From assembly GCF_933775445.1 (NCBI RefSeq), contig NC_065876.1, positions 23,374,001 through 23,438,000 of the forward strand: a DNA stretch of 64,000 nucleotides, written 5' to 3'. The notes beneath the pieces were generated by a model. That model was not told where the DNA came from. It did not search any database and worked only from the letters and a program-made list of their open reading frames with translations. Origin of the DNA: Argentina anserina (lineage: Eukaryota; Streptophyta; Magnoliopsida; Rosales; Rosaceae). Positions 20,617-31,079 of the stretch are shown here, piece by piece. How positions within the stretch are numbered: position 1 is the first letter of the stretch; every line of letters begins with the position of its first letter. The position numbers and the translations under genes are program-made.

Positions 20617-23600
20617 ATGGACAAGAGATGGATGCAGTACGACCGGGGGAACCCTGAATACCAACAAGGTATTCTAGATTTTTTGTTATTTGTACTTGAA
20701 CATGCTGAGGGGAGAAATGTACACAGGTGTCCATGTGTGGAATGTCACAATACTAAGTGGATGACGATTTACGAAATCCACGAACACCTGAATACAAGAC
20801 GTATAATGCGTAGTTATACTACATGGAATATGCATGGTGAGACATTAGATCATGAACCTACCATGGAAGAAATCCGAGCGGGATACTTTCAACATGCTAG
20901 CTCATCTAGAGGTAGTATCGGCCCTCATGTGGATCCCTCTATGGACATTGTACAAGATGCTTTTCCTTCGTTTGCTTCAAGACATGAGGATGAGGTTGTT
21001 TATGATACCACTGATGCAGATCATGCTTTTTCACATGTTCACAATGGTGATTATGATAAGTATAACAGGCTAATTGCTGAAGCGCAGACGCCATTGTACC
21101 GAGGATGTAAAGAAACTGTCTTGGGTGCCATCATCGATCAGATTAAAACTAAAGTTTCTAGTAAATGGTCGAATGTGTCCTTTAACCGTAATTTGGTGAA
21201 TATCAGGAAGTTGCTTCCTCCGGAAAACAACCTGCCCCACAGCTTTGATAAGGTACAGAGTATTTTGAAAGACCTTGGCCTTGGTTATGAGACTATCGAC
21301 GCATGCAAGAATAACTGTGTTTTGTTTTATGGAGTTGACAACCAAACCCTAGATAGTTGTCCAGTGTGCAATGCTTCGAGGTGGAAGACTTCTAAGAAGA
21401 GAAGGGTTCCTGTAAAGATACTCCGTTACTTCCCATTGATTCCTAGGTTGAAGCGTTTGTACATGTCTTCACACACTTCCAAAAAGATGAGATGGCATGG
21501 GGTAAAGAGGACAGATGATGACATTCTCAGACACCCTGCAGACGGGGAGGCTTGGAAATCATTTGACAGATGTTTTCCTGATTTTGCAGCAGACATTCAA
21601 AATGTAAGACTTGGACTTGCAACAGACGGGTTTAATCCTTCTGGAAACATGAATTTGTCTTATAGTATTTGGCCTGTGATTGTTGTGGTGTACAACCTAC
21701 CTCCATACATGTGTATGAAGAAGGAATTTAGTTTGCTGACATTGTTAATTCCAGGTCGTTATTCTCCAGGAAAGTGTCTTGATGTGTACATGAGACCATT
21801 GATTGACGAGTTGAAAGAATTATGGGAAAATGGTATCCCTACTTTTGACAGGTATAGTCAAACTTCATTCAGGATGAAAGCAGCAGTGATTTGGACCATA
21901 AGTGATTTTCCTGGATACGGGATGTTATCGTCTCAAACCACACATGGTTACAGGGCTTGTCCAATCTGCTTAGAGGACATAAATTCTAGTTATCACGCTG
22001 GAAAGGTGTGTTTCTTAGGGATCCGTTGTTGGCTTCCGGCTGGTCACCCTTGGCGATTTGATGCGGCTTCATTCGATGGGAAGCAAGAGTTTGGTCAAAA
22101 ACCTAGAGAGCGGTCTGGTGAGTGGATTCTGGACATGTTGAACTCTTTTGATTTCGGACGTCTTAGCAGTGATCGTTCAATTTTGGCACGGAATCCAAAA
22201 CGTCCTTCTAGACTAGAGAACTGGACGCACAAGAGTATATTTTTCGAATTGCCTTACTGGAAGAAATTGAGAATCAGACACTGCCTAGATGTCATGCACA
22301 TAGAGAAGAATGTTTGTGACAGCGTTGTGGGAACAGTTTTCGGTTTTAAAGATAAGACTAAGGACACTCTGAAGGCGCGGAAAGATCTTCAAATGATGAA
22401 CATACGCCCTCACTTGTGGCTAAAACAGTCGGGGTCGGGGTCAACCCTGAAAATGCCTCTTGCACCTTACAGGGTTAATCCAGCTAATGAGAAAAAAAAT
22501 TTCAAATGGTTTGAAGCTATTAAGTATCCTCATGGTTATGCAGGAAATATATCTCGATGTGTTAAAGTGGGGGAGAACAAGCTAATTGGATTAAAGACGC
22601 ATGACTGTCATATCATGCTGCAACGTCTTTTCCCAGTGGTAATTCGGCCATATTTGCGTCCTGATGTGGTGGAGCCTTTAGTAGCGTTGTCTAGATTCTT
22701 TCAGCAGTTATGCGCTAGAGAGCTAAAGAAGTCAGATGTTCTTGAATTAAAAGAGGACATTGTCTACATCATGTGCAAGTTGGAGCGGATTTTCCCGCCT
22801 GCTTTCTTTGACGTCATGATTCACCTCATGGTCCATCTACCAGAACAGGCGTTGCTGACTGGTCCAGTACACTATACCTGGATGTTTCCACAAGAAAGGT
22901 ACATTGCACGCTTTAAAGTATGCCACTTCACATTTACATATTATTGTTTGCACAATACTAATAGTTCAATTTTCAGACAACTTGGGGAGTACAAAAAATA
23001 CGTCCGCAACAGAGGGAAACCAGAAGGATCAATTGCAAATGCATACCTCTTAAATGAGTGTGTAACCTACTGTGACTTATATCGCAGTAACGCAACGGAG
23101 GCGGAGTCATCTAGAGACTCTATTCCACATCAATTCAATCTATCAGTTGTTTCAGACGTTGTACGTTTATTTGGTAACTTACCAAATTCATACAAGTTAA
23201 CAAAAAATGAGCTCCGTGAAGCTCATTGGTGCGTGTTGGACCACTGCTCCGAGGTAGAATACTACAAAAATAAACATTTGGCAAAAATCAAAGCAAGACA
23301 ACCATACGGAGCTGAAGAGATGCAGAAGAAAACTTTTCCTGATTACTTTCTTAATTGGGTAAGTTCAATCTATGTTTCTTTATTTGGCGATATTACTTAC
23401 ATATATAGTCCCAACACTTGCAAGTTATTCATTAATTCTTTTCCAGATGGAAGAGTTGCAACATGAGAACAGCACTGAATACTCACAAGAGTTACACCAT
23501 TTGGCATGTAAGCCGCAACATCACAGTGTACGTGGGGGATGTTTTGTCAACGGTGTTAAGTTTGTCACATTCCACCGGGATGAGGACCGAGTTACTCAAA

Positions 23601-24187
23601 ACTATGGGGTCATGGTAGAGGGGGATGAAACTTGCTACTATGGGGTCCTACTCTCTGTTGTCGAATTATTATATGGAGCTGGCATGCCAGTTGTGTTATT
23701 CAAGTGTAAATGGTTCAACACTGACCCAAGTTTACCGAGGAGTACGAAGATGGATCATGGTTTTTTATCAGTAAATACAGCCACAAGCTGGTATGAGGAT
23801 GCGCCATTCATTCTTGCCACCATGGCACGACAGGTGTTTTATCTTGATGATCCCAAGGAAGGTGGGGATTGGAAAGTGGCAAATGTGATGTCTCACCGAA
23901 ACATATGGAGTGCATCTATACTTGAGGGGGATGATGACATAGCAACTGATGATGAAATTGAGGCGACAGAACCATATCAAGAAGCTTCTACCTCTCATAT
24001 TCCTGATACTCAGACCATTCGCATCAACAACGACCCCCACTACATACACGTGAATGAGTTCATTACGATTCCTACATCTGATGAGGATGATGAAGAGGGC
24101 GATGAAGAGGAAGATGAGGAGCCTTACTATGACGAGGATGAAGAAGATGAAGAAGATGATGATATAGAAGATGAAGATTATGTATGA
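20617..24187 (+). CDS. TNP2-like CACTA transposase, 1,134 aa, three exons
   Basis: The catalytic transposase of the CACTA element. Exons are 20617-22898, 22977-23358 and 23447-24187; the phases fit and the total is 3,405 nt. Domains: transposase-associated zinc-binding N-terminus (residues about 3-77, R-C-P-C-x-x-C ... E-H-L); tnp2 core about 270-480 with L-A-T-D-G-F-N-P near 331 and P-L-I-D-E-L-K-E-L-W; DUF4218 about 655-800; DUF4216 in exon 3 (F-V-N-G-V-K-F-V-T ... F-K-C-K-W-F); a very acidic Asp/Glu tail. The first intron is 78 nt, a multiple of three and open, so reading through it also stays in frame. Splicing restores the family sequence P-Q-E-R-Q-L-G-E-Y-K-K-Y-V-R-N. A TATGACAG acceptor four bases before the ATG hints at a 5' UTR intron. 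Confidence 0.92.
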
Positions 24188-25113
24188 CACAAACTACCGG
24201 CCCACCTTTTGACATTCTTGAGCTATGGGGGGGGGGGGTACTTGAGGCTAAAGGAGATGTGATCCAAAGTATTATTGACACTGTCTTTGGTGAGTATACT
24301 GAACTCTAGCATTTCCCTCTGCCTTGTTGTTAATGTCCAAGGTTTCGAGTTCTTGAATATGATTTAGGTTTGGTTCTGGTTTTACTGTGAACACTTGAAT
24401 CAATTTGTGGATAATGATGTCCATGTTTCTGATGTTGTGAAAAGGGACATGTTTAGATGCATCAATTGTCCCAACACTTGTATTGCTGGCTTGCTGCTAT
24501 GTGTATGAATCAAGATTGCTTATGGAAGGCCAAAAGGCCCTTTAACTTGAACTCATGTTAGCAGCTTTCCAATAACCACAGTGCCTTCACAAAAGTGTTG
24601 GTGTGTAAAGCACTAAATCTTTTGGTTTTTGACAGAGCTAATGAGCTATAGTTTCTTGTCCATTTTGTTGTAGTTGGTGTCAATATTCATGATAAATTGT
24701 TTTAAGTTTTTGGAATGCCGAATGCTTTTTTTTTTCTGTTTTTTTATTTATGAATAGGTGTGATGACGATCTACCTATTTCCTCAACCAAGTCCCAAAAT
24801 TTGAAAAATTTTAGTTCACTTAGATGACGATATTACATTGTTTGGTGACCTAAGTACTCAATATTTGGCGGGTTAAAATTCCGCCAATTGTTTGAGCCAA
24901 AGTTCGAAGTTTACTTAAGTGACGGAGAAGTCATTTTCGTGGGCCGGGTTTCTTTTAATAAAACCCAAATCCCCTTGCTCATAAACCTGAAATCCCTAAA
25001 TCGTGTCATTTTCTGATCCCCCACCGCGAGAGCTTCCCCCGCATCTCTTCTTCCTAGGTCTCCCCCGCCAGTGCCGTCATCCATCGCGACCTCAAGATCC
25101 ATTGACATCCACT
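24188..25113. other. CACTA spacer between TNP2 and TNPA genes
   Basis: Non-coding. It holds a run of G (about 24229-24238), T-rich stretches and, at 24818-24925, isolated words of the subterminal type (TTAGATGACGA, TTAAGTGACGGA). These may mark the TNPA promoter. Confidence 0.5.
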
Positions 25114-27796
25114 ATGCCACCGACTAGTGGGAAGAGGAAGAAACAGCAGGAACAGACTCAGCGAGTGAGGGAGGCGTTACAGCAGCAATACCGACGCAAC
25201 GGAGAAGGCCCCTCGATGGCGCCTCCGACTAGTATGGGACCTCCTCTCCCTCCACCACTGCCCTTGGTCCACGAAGTAGCACCCCCAGCATCGAGTGAGC
25301 GAACCCAATCAGCATGCAAGATCAGCGCTCGCTGCAAACCTGTTCCTGAAGGAGGTAATTCTCATTCTCATAGTGTATCAACTAATTTGCTCTACGCTGG
25401 AGCAGTCCACTGTCCAAGGCTTATTGCCATACTATATATGAATGATGGGAGTTTCTTCTTTAAGATGCATGATTATAGTATTGACCTTCCAAACGTGTGG
25501 ATCGGGGTTGGATGAATATTAATTAGTGATTGGTTGGTCTGTTTTTATCCTCTCTTGTGTGGTTTCATGTATGTCTCATCCAGGTATTCTTTTTCTTGCA
25601 GCACCTCCAAACAAAAAAAGACGGGGGAAGGTGCGAGGCGTTAAAGCCGAGGCGATATTCAAGAGGACTGGTAAGAGGATCAAAGTAACATGGGATGATT
25701 TCTGCCATGGTCCGCACAGTAAAGAGTTAAACAGCATGTTGACGCATGATGTTGGCTACATTTTACGGGACAATGTTGGCATGATGGCCGCAAGTTGGGC
25801 TGAGTCTGAGGATCATGAGCAGAAGAAGCTGCACACTAGAATCTTAGTAAGAAATATTTCTACTATAAAATAAGAAATTTTGTTTGTATATTAATGCTGT
25901 TCATTTTGACAGGTCTTTTATGAGTTTGATACTGATGATGACAACATGTGGGAATGGCTGGAGGAGAAAGCTAAAAGCGTATACAAAAACTGGAAGAGCA
26001 AGCTAAACACTATTAGGCTAGAGCATCCGGGGAAGATCCCAGAGGAGTTTGAGCACAGGGTGGACGAGTGGGAATGGCTCATCAACCACTTTGAGTCAGA
26101 GGAATTTCAGGTATATCCCAGCTTATGTTTTCTTCTTTGATTCCAATTCCTGTTTAATTTTTTGTGTTCACAGTGTGTTGCACGAATGATTTGCGTATGT
26201 GTGTTCCTCAAGACATTGTTTCAGCAAGTAAAACTCCATTCATGCATAGACCTAACAATAGCTATCAACTGAAAAGAAAAATAGCAAAAGTAAATATGAC
26301 TAACACAACTGCAAAATAAACTTCTGAGAATCAAAAATTAAGAAATTCTGTTATTGATATAATTGAATACAAAAACAAACCTGAATTTCTGTTTTCCCTG
26401 ATTGTAGCATTACCTTATTTATACATGAAGAGTTTATGTTAGAGAATATGCAATTGGACTATCTTCAATTTTTAAAATGAAAACCCCCAAATTATCATGT
26501 CTCTGTTGGACAATTGGTCTCTCTGGGAAGCTAGTGTTTGGGAGATTCTCCCGTTGTTCATGAGGCTATTTGGTAGAGCTTAGATAGGTTATGTATGTAA
26601 ACGATTATTTTTACAACTCAGCTTTTTAATAACTAAGTTTCGCCACCTCAATACCAAACTAAGCCATAGTTGTATATGCAATTGTTTATTGGTTGAAATG
26701 TGGAGGTTTTATTGTCGATTTGGTGACTTTGAATTATTATGGCACCATATTAATTACTGTTGCTCAAATCACTGTCCATCTGGTCAATTTTGCATTTCAT
26801 TCTTCATATGATGAAATTGCAGAGAAGATCGGCCGCCAACAAGAGAAACCGGGACAAGAAGACATTGCACCACCACACCGGATCAAGGGCTTTCATCTAC
26901 AATGCAAAGGAGTTGAAGGACAAGGGTGAACATCTCTACTTCATTAAATCTCACTCACGAGCGTATGACGCAGATCGCAACCCAGAAGCTGCTGAAAAAC
27001 AAGTAAGTGGTATATGTCTGAATGTTGCTTCATCACTGTCCATGTGGTCGATCATTTAATCTCTTGTATGTGTCTAAATAGTTTTTAAATTGCATTGAGA
27101 AGGTGATGAATGCAAAGCTGTTCTCCTAAAGTTTGTAGCTTTTCACCTTCATATATTATGAGATTGAAGTACCACATCACTTATTGCCTTTGCATTCATT
27201 AGTGCCTCAGAGAATAGATGGGTTGTCTTTTGGTCTTGTTTTAGGTTTTGCTTAGTCTCTTGGCTGGAAGCCAACTTATACTAGATGAATTAATAATGCT
27301 ATATAAGATCCTATGATTAGTGACTTTCAGCAATTCTATAATACTGCCCTCAACATTCTTTCTCCATATTAATTGTTTTTGTAAAACATATACTCCTCAG
27401 GCTGCGTTGATGAAGACGATTGATGATATTCGTGGGGATCTGAGGAAGGAGAACCCTGACATTTCTGAAGAAGATATTGACCTTCATTTAGACCAACTAC
27501 AAACTCAGGCAAATGTGTTTGAAACAACATTTAAACATAGAAACATGAAGGAGATCAGGGGAATGGGCTTTGCAGGCAGTCATGGTTTGAGCCGAGGGCC
27601 AGACAAGACCGGCACTTCACGTTCTAGGCGAGCTGCAGAGATTGTTGATAGAGCTGTGGAGGAAGCCCGACAAGCCAAGGAGGAAGCTCGCGAGACCAGG
27701 GAAGAGAACACACAGATTAAGGCTCGTCTTCAACAAATGGAGCAGCTTCTCTCTGACAAGTTTGGCATACAACTGCCGGCTCCCCCCCAACAGTAG
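25114..27796 (+). CDS. TNPA-like CACTA protein (Transposase_24), 419 aa
   Basis: The second CACTA protein, of the plant transposase Ptta/En/Spm family. Known role: binding subterminal repeats and assisting or regulating transposition. Five exons by GT-AG and phase: 25114-25354, 25602-25846, 25913-26110, 26823-27002, 27401-27796, total 1,260 nt. It begins with a basic and Gln/Pro-rich region (M-P-P-T-S-G-K-R-K-K). Next comes the DNA-binding-type block with W-D-D-F-C-H-G and the conserved core running through W-L-E-E-K-A ... W-E-W-L-I-N-H-F. The C-terminus has a Glu/Arg-rich coiled coil (A-E-I-V-D-R-A-V-E-E-A-R-Q-A-K-E-E). All junctions keep one frame and no lesion was found. The start is the first ATG of the frame that fits exon 1; an upstream non-ATG extension is unlikely. 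Confidence 0.88.
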
Positions 27797-28094
27797 CCCC
27801 GTGATGATGATGGAGGCAATGGTTCCATCAACATTGCCTCAGTTTCCTAGTCTGTGTCTAGTAAACTATTATAATTAAGTCACTAGTTTGTTTTTGAATA
27901 TATATTTTGTATGAACAAGTTGAAATTAATGAGTAGTTTATATATTTTGGAATGGTTTGTATGAACTTGATTATGAAATGTATGTATATATATATATATA
28001 TATTTTTGCTCAATTTTGTATTCTTTTAATTAATATTGAAGGTAAAATAAACAATTAAACAATTTAATCAAAACAGCTTCAATAAAATATATTA

Positions 28095-28440
28095 CACTAA
28101 GGTGACGAAAATTAAAATATTTCGTCACTCCAAAGCTTAGGCCACGAAACATATTTCGTCATCTAATATCTTACGTGACGAACAAGTATCGTCACTTAAG
28201 AACTTATATGACTAAATATTTTTCTTAGGTGACGAGACTTTTTCGTCACCTTATAATGATAGAGACGAAAAAAAAATCGTGGTGTAAGTTCTCGATATAG
28301 TGACGAATCACTTTATTTCGTAACCTAAGTTCTTCAATCACGGCTCTTAGGTGACGAATCTTAGGTGACGAAAATTTCGTCACGTAACTTCTTAGGTGAC
28401 GAATAATGCTCTTAGGTGACGAAACTATTTCGTCACTTTA
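28095..28440. repeat. CACTA right subterminal repeats
   Basis: A dense array of TTAGGTGACGAA and TTTCGTCAC words in both orientations, more numerous and better conserved than on the left side, ends just inside the right terminal repeat. Confidence 0.87.
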
Positions 28441-28459
28441 GGGTTTTGTTCTAGTAGTG

Positions 28460-28643
28460 GACGGAGTAAAAGTCGACTTCCGCGTCGCGGAAATGTAACG
28501 TTTTTCCGATTTAGATTTCCGAAGGCGGTTCTGTTTCGATTTGACATCATCGTGAAGCGAAAAATAAGCGATTTAATAGATTTACCAAGTTTATAAGTTT
28601 CAACGAATTCATACAAATTGAACCTGAAAATCGGGTTATTACA
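28460..28643 (-). mobile_element. Solo LTR, right part (after the CACTA)
   Basis: It continues the LTR interrupted at 18791. 28460-28462 is the second GAC of the CACTA target duplication. The following GGAGTAAAAGTCGAC block matches 42304-42320 of the related LTR, and the end GGGTTATTACA at 28643 matches that LTR's end. The next five bases, TCAAT, are the LTR's own target duplication. Confidence 0.9.
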
Positions 28644-28661
28644 TCAATAACATTGCATATT
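28644..28661 (+). pseudogene. 18-bp island of NLR copy A
   Basis: TCAATAACATTGCATATT matches copy B at about 53259-53275 (TTCAATAGTATTGCATATTT). So NLR sequence resumes for a few bases here between two independent insertions. Confidence 0.75.
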
Positions 28662-30536
28662 TAGGGTATGGCTCGTCAACGGTTTGGGCCAGGCCGAGCC
28701 GGGTATTTTCGTAAATATGAAGATCCAAGCCCGCCAACCTAAAGCGGGCCTTGCGGGCTTTTACAGGCCGCGCCTTGTGGTCTTGTATTAGAGTAAAAAA
28801 ACATAATATTTTTATTTAAGGATTTGGAACAATAAAAAAAATTATTAGAAAATATTCTAAAAAAATCACAAATAAATTCTTATTTCGAAATATTATTGAT
28901 CGACACAGATAGATGTGATCGATATATATATTTAGGGACCCTATAAAAAGTTCGTCAGTTTTGAACATGGTTTGACCGTCTATACCTACGATCAACAAAA
29001 AAACAGGCGTTTTGACATAATAAAACCTCATTGACCAGGGCTTTACCAAATGAGTTTCCTTGCTGTGACCACGCACGATTGGTGACAAAAATCAGGTGAT
29101 TTCAAAACAGTTTTCGGCATTCTCATCTCTTAGGGCATATGAGTGGTGTATTTGGTTTACCGGAAATTCTGACGGTTAAACGAGATCCGAATTAGATGAA
29201 ACTTTAAATGGCCACTAAATATATATATCGATCACATCAGATAGTGTTGATCGATTCCAAGAAGTTTCCTCCATATAGTTTCTTCATAATGCGATGGTTT
29301 TATTATAAACCTAATATAAATGTTATGATTCATTAGTGGACACTCGGCGATCGACAACTGTAGTTTGAAATATGGTCGATCAACACCAGCAGATGTGATC
29401 GGTATATATATTTAGGAAACTTGTAAAAATTTCATCAATTTTGGACATGGTTTGACCGTCTGTACCTCTGTTCAACAAAAAAAGAGGCGTTTTGACATAT
29501 TAAAACCCTCTTAGGGCATATTAGTGGTGTTTTCGGTTTATCAGATATTCCGATGGTCAAACGAGGTCCGAATTGGATGAAATTTTTACAGGGTTACTAA
29601 ATGTAAGTACTTATCACATCGACTGGTACCGATTAATCCAAAGAAGTTTCATTCATATAGTCACTTCATAATGCGATAGTTTTACTTTAAACCTAGTATA
29701 AATGTTATGATACATTAGTGGACACTTCGGCGATCGACAACTCAGGTTCTAAATACGGTCGATCGACACCAGTAGATGTGATCGGTATATATATTTACGG
29801 ACCCCGTAAAAATTTGGTCCGTTTTAGACATAGTTTGACTGCCGTACCTACGGTTAACAAAAAAAGAGACATTTTGACATATTAAAACCCCATTGACCGG
29901 AGCTTTGCCAAAAGAGTTTCCTTGATGCGACCCCGCAAATCAGTGACAAAAATTAGATGATTTTCATATATGCAAACGACTTTCGACGTTCGCATCCTGA
30001 TAATGGGTATTCTATTATGGCATATTAGTGGTGTTTTTGGTTTACCAGAAATTCGGACGGTCAGACAAGGTCCGAATTAAATGAAGTTTTAACAAGGTCC
30101 CTAAATATTAGTACCGATAATATCAGCTGATGTCGATTAATCGCGAGAAGTTTACTTCATATAGTTGGTTCATAATGCTATAATTTTATTTTAAATTTAG
30201 TATAAAGTTATAATATAAAGAAATATAAAATTTTAAATCTAGTATTATTAACATATATAATATTTTATGTATAATTATTATTAGAAAATATATAATTGAT
30301 TTATGTATAAGATATTATATGCATGTATAATATTTTATTTTTGGCGAACTTTTACGAGCCGGGCCTTGCGGGGTTTTGGAGAGCCGGGCCGGGTTTTACA
30401 TATCTAAACTAAGTTCGGCCCTCTACCCATGGAAGCGGGCGTTGGCAAGCTTTGTCGCGGGCCGGGCCGGGTAAAAGTCCATCAAGCTTGCGGACCTTCG
30501 CGGGCTTTTCGGATCCGCGGGATAAATAATGAGGCC
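28662..30536. mobile_element. hAT-like non-autonomous insertion with internal repeats
   Basis: A second insertion into NLR copy A. It begins about TAGGGTATGG with GC-rich words GGGCCAGGCCGAGCCGGG and ends after matching GC-rich words CGGGCCGGGCCGGG, then GAGGCCTA. GC-rich sub-ends of GGGCCGGGC type behind a TAGGG-like tip are typical of some plant hAT families. The interior is AT-rich with a threefold repeat. I could not confirm a clean 8-bp target duplication: GCATATTT on the left against CCTAATTT on the right is a poor match. So family and exact borders are uncertain. It has no coding capacity. Confidence 0.5.
28890..30215. repeat. Three long direct repeats inside the hAT-like insertion
   Basis: A compound unit recurs three times, with starts near 28909, 29393 and 29775 (spacings about 484 and 382 bp). 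Landmarks in each are GATGTGATCG.TATATATATTTA, then TTGAC(CG)TC.GTACCT, then a run of A, then GACAT.TTAAAACC, then TTCATAATGC.AT, then (in two) GTGGACAC and CGATCGACAACT. The units differ by many substitutions and indels, so the array is old. Confidence 0.85.
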
Positions 30537-31079
30537 TAATTTGAGAGGGAAATAGATGAGTCTAATGAATTTGGAGCTATAGGTGAGAAAATAGCGAAAA
30601 AGTGTAATGGTTTACCACTTGCTGCATAAACCTTAGGTGCTCTCTTGCACTATAAGAAGAAAAAAAGAGAATAGGAGGAGATCTTGAATAGTAAGATATG
30701 GGCTCTAAAAGAGATTGAGCAACAAGTTTTCCAACCACTTTTACTTAGTTATTATGAGTTGGACCCTGCAGTTAGCTGTCGCCTATTATATTGTGCTACA
30801 TTTCCTAAAGATTATATGTTTAGTGAAGACAATTTGATTGAATTGTGGATCTCGTAAGATTATCTTAGTGGGAGAGACTATAAAGAAAAAGAAAAACTAG
30901 AGATATTTTCAACACCTTAGTAATGCGATCATTTTTCGAAGATGTTGTGGAAGAAGTAAGTGATGATGAATACAAGACTAATAATGTATGTTGCAAAATG
31001 CATGACATTGTGCATGACTTTGTGCAGTTCCTCAATAAGACTGAATGCTTTTTACAGCAGACGTTAAAAAGGCAGACAA
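30537..31079 (+). pseudogene. CC-NBS-LRR copy A, central part (NB-ARC to MHD)
   Basis: This resumes the interrupted gene at the counterpart of copy B 53275-53815. Recognisable pieces are GEKIAKKCNGLPLA (GLPL motif, followed by a stop), EEQILN-like and WALKEIEQQVFQPLLLSYYEL, L-Y-C-A-T-F-P-K-D (RNBS-D), and C-C-K-M-H-D-I-V-H-D-F (MHD) near 30990-31025. Stops and frameshifts are scattered. At about 31079 it jumps from the equivalent of B 53813 to B 55193, so the whole LRR region is deleted. Confidence 0.9.

Larger units (their letters stand above)
18792..28459 (+). mobile_element. CACTA (En/Spm) transposon, complete, 9,668 bp
   Basis: The ends are CACTACTAGAAAAATG at 18792 and, at the right, TTTTGTTCTAGTAGTG ending at 28459. 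They form an inverted repeat CACTACTAGAA with one difference soon after. The 3-bp target duplication GAC is exact (18789-18791 and 28460-28462). The insertion site can be read from the related uninterrupted LTR near 42300. Both ends carry many subterminal copies of a TTAGGTGACGAAA-type word. Inside are two genes in the same direction, TNP2-like and TNPA-like, both open after splicing. This is the layout of an autonomous element and it appears structurally intact. Confidence 0.93.

Noticed and set aside
22898..22976. Donor at 22918 (AAA|GTATGC) for the first TNP2 intron
   Set aside because: It would remove 59 nt and shift the frame; the donor at 22899 removes 78 nt and restores conserved residues.
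23768..24281. Antisense hydrophobic (Ile/Phe-rich) frame
   Set aside because: It is the complement of the acidic Asp/Glu tail of the TNP2 protein, which always reads as a fake membrane segment.
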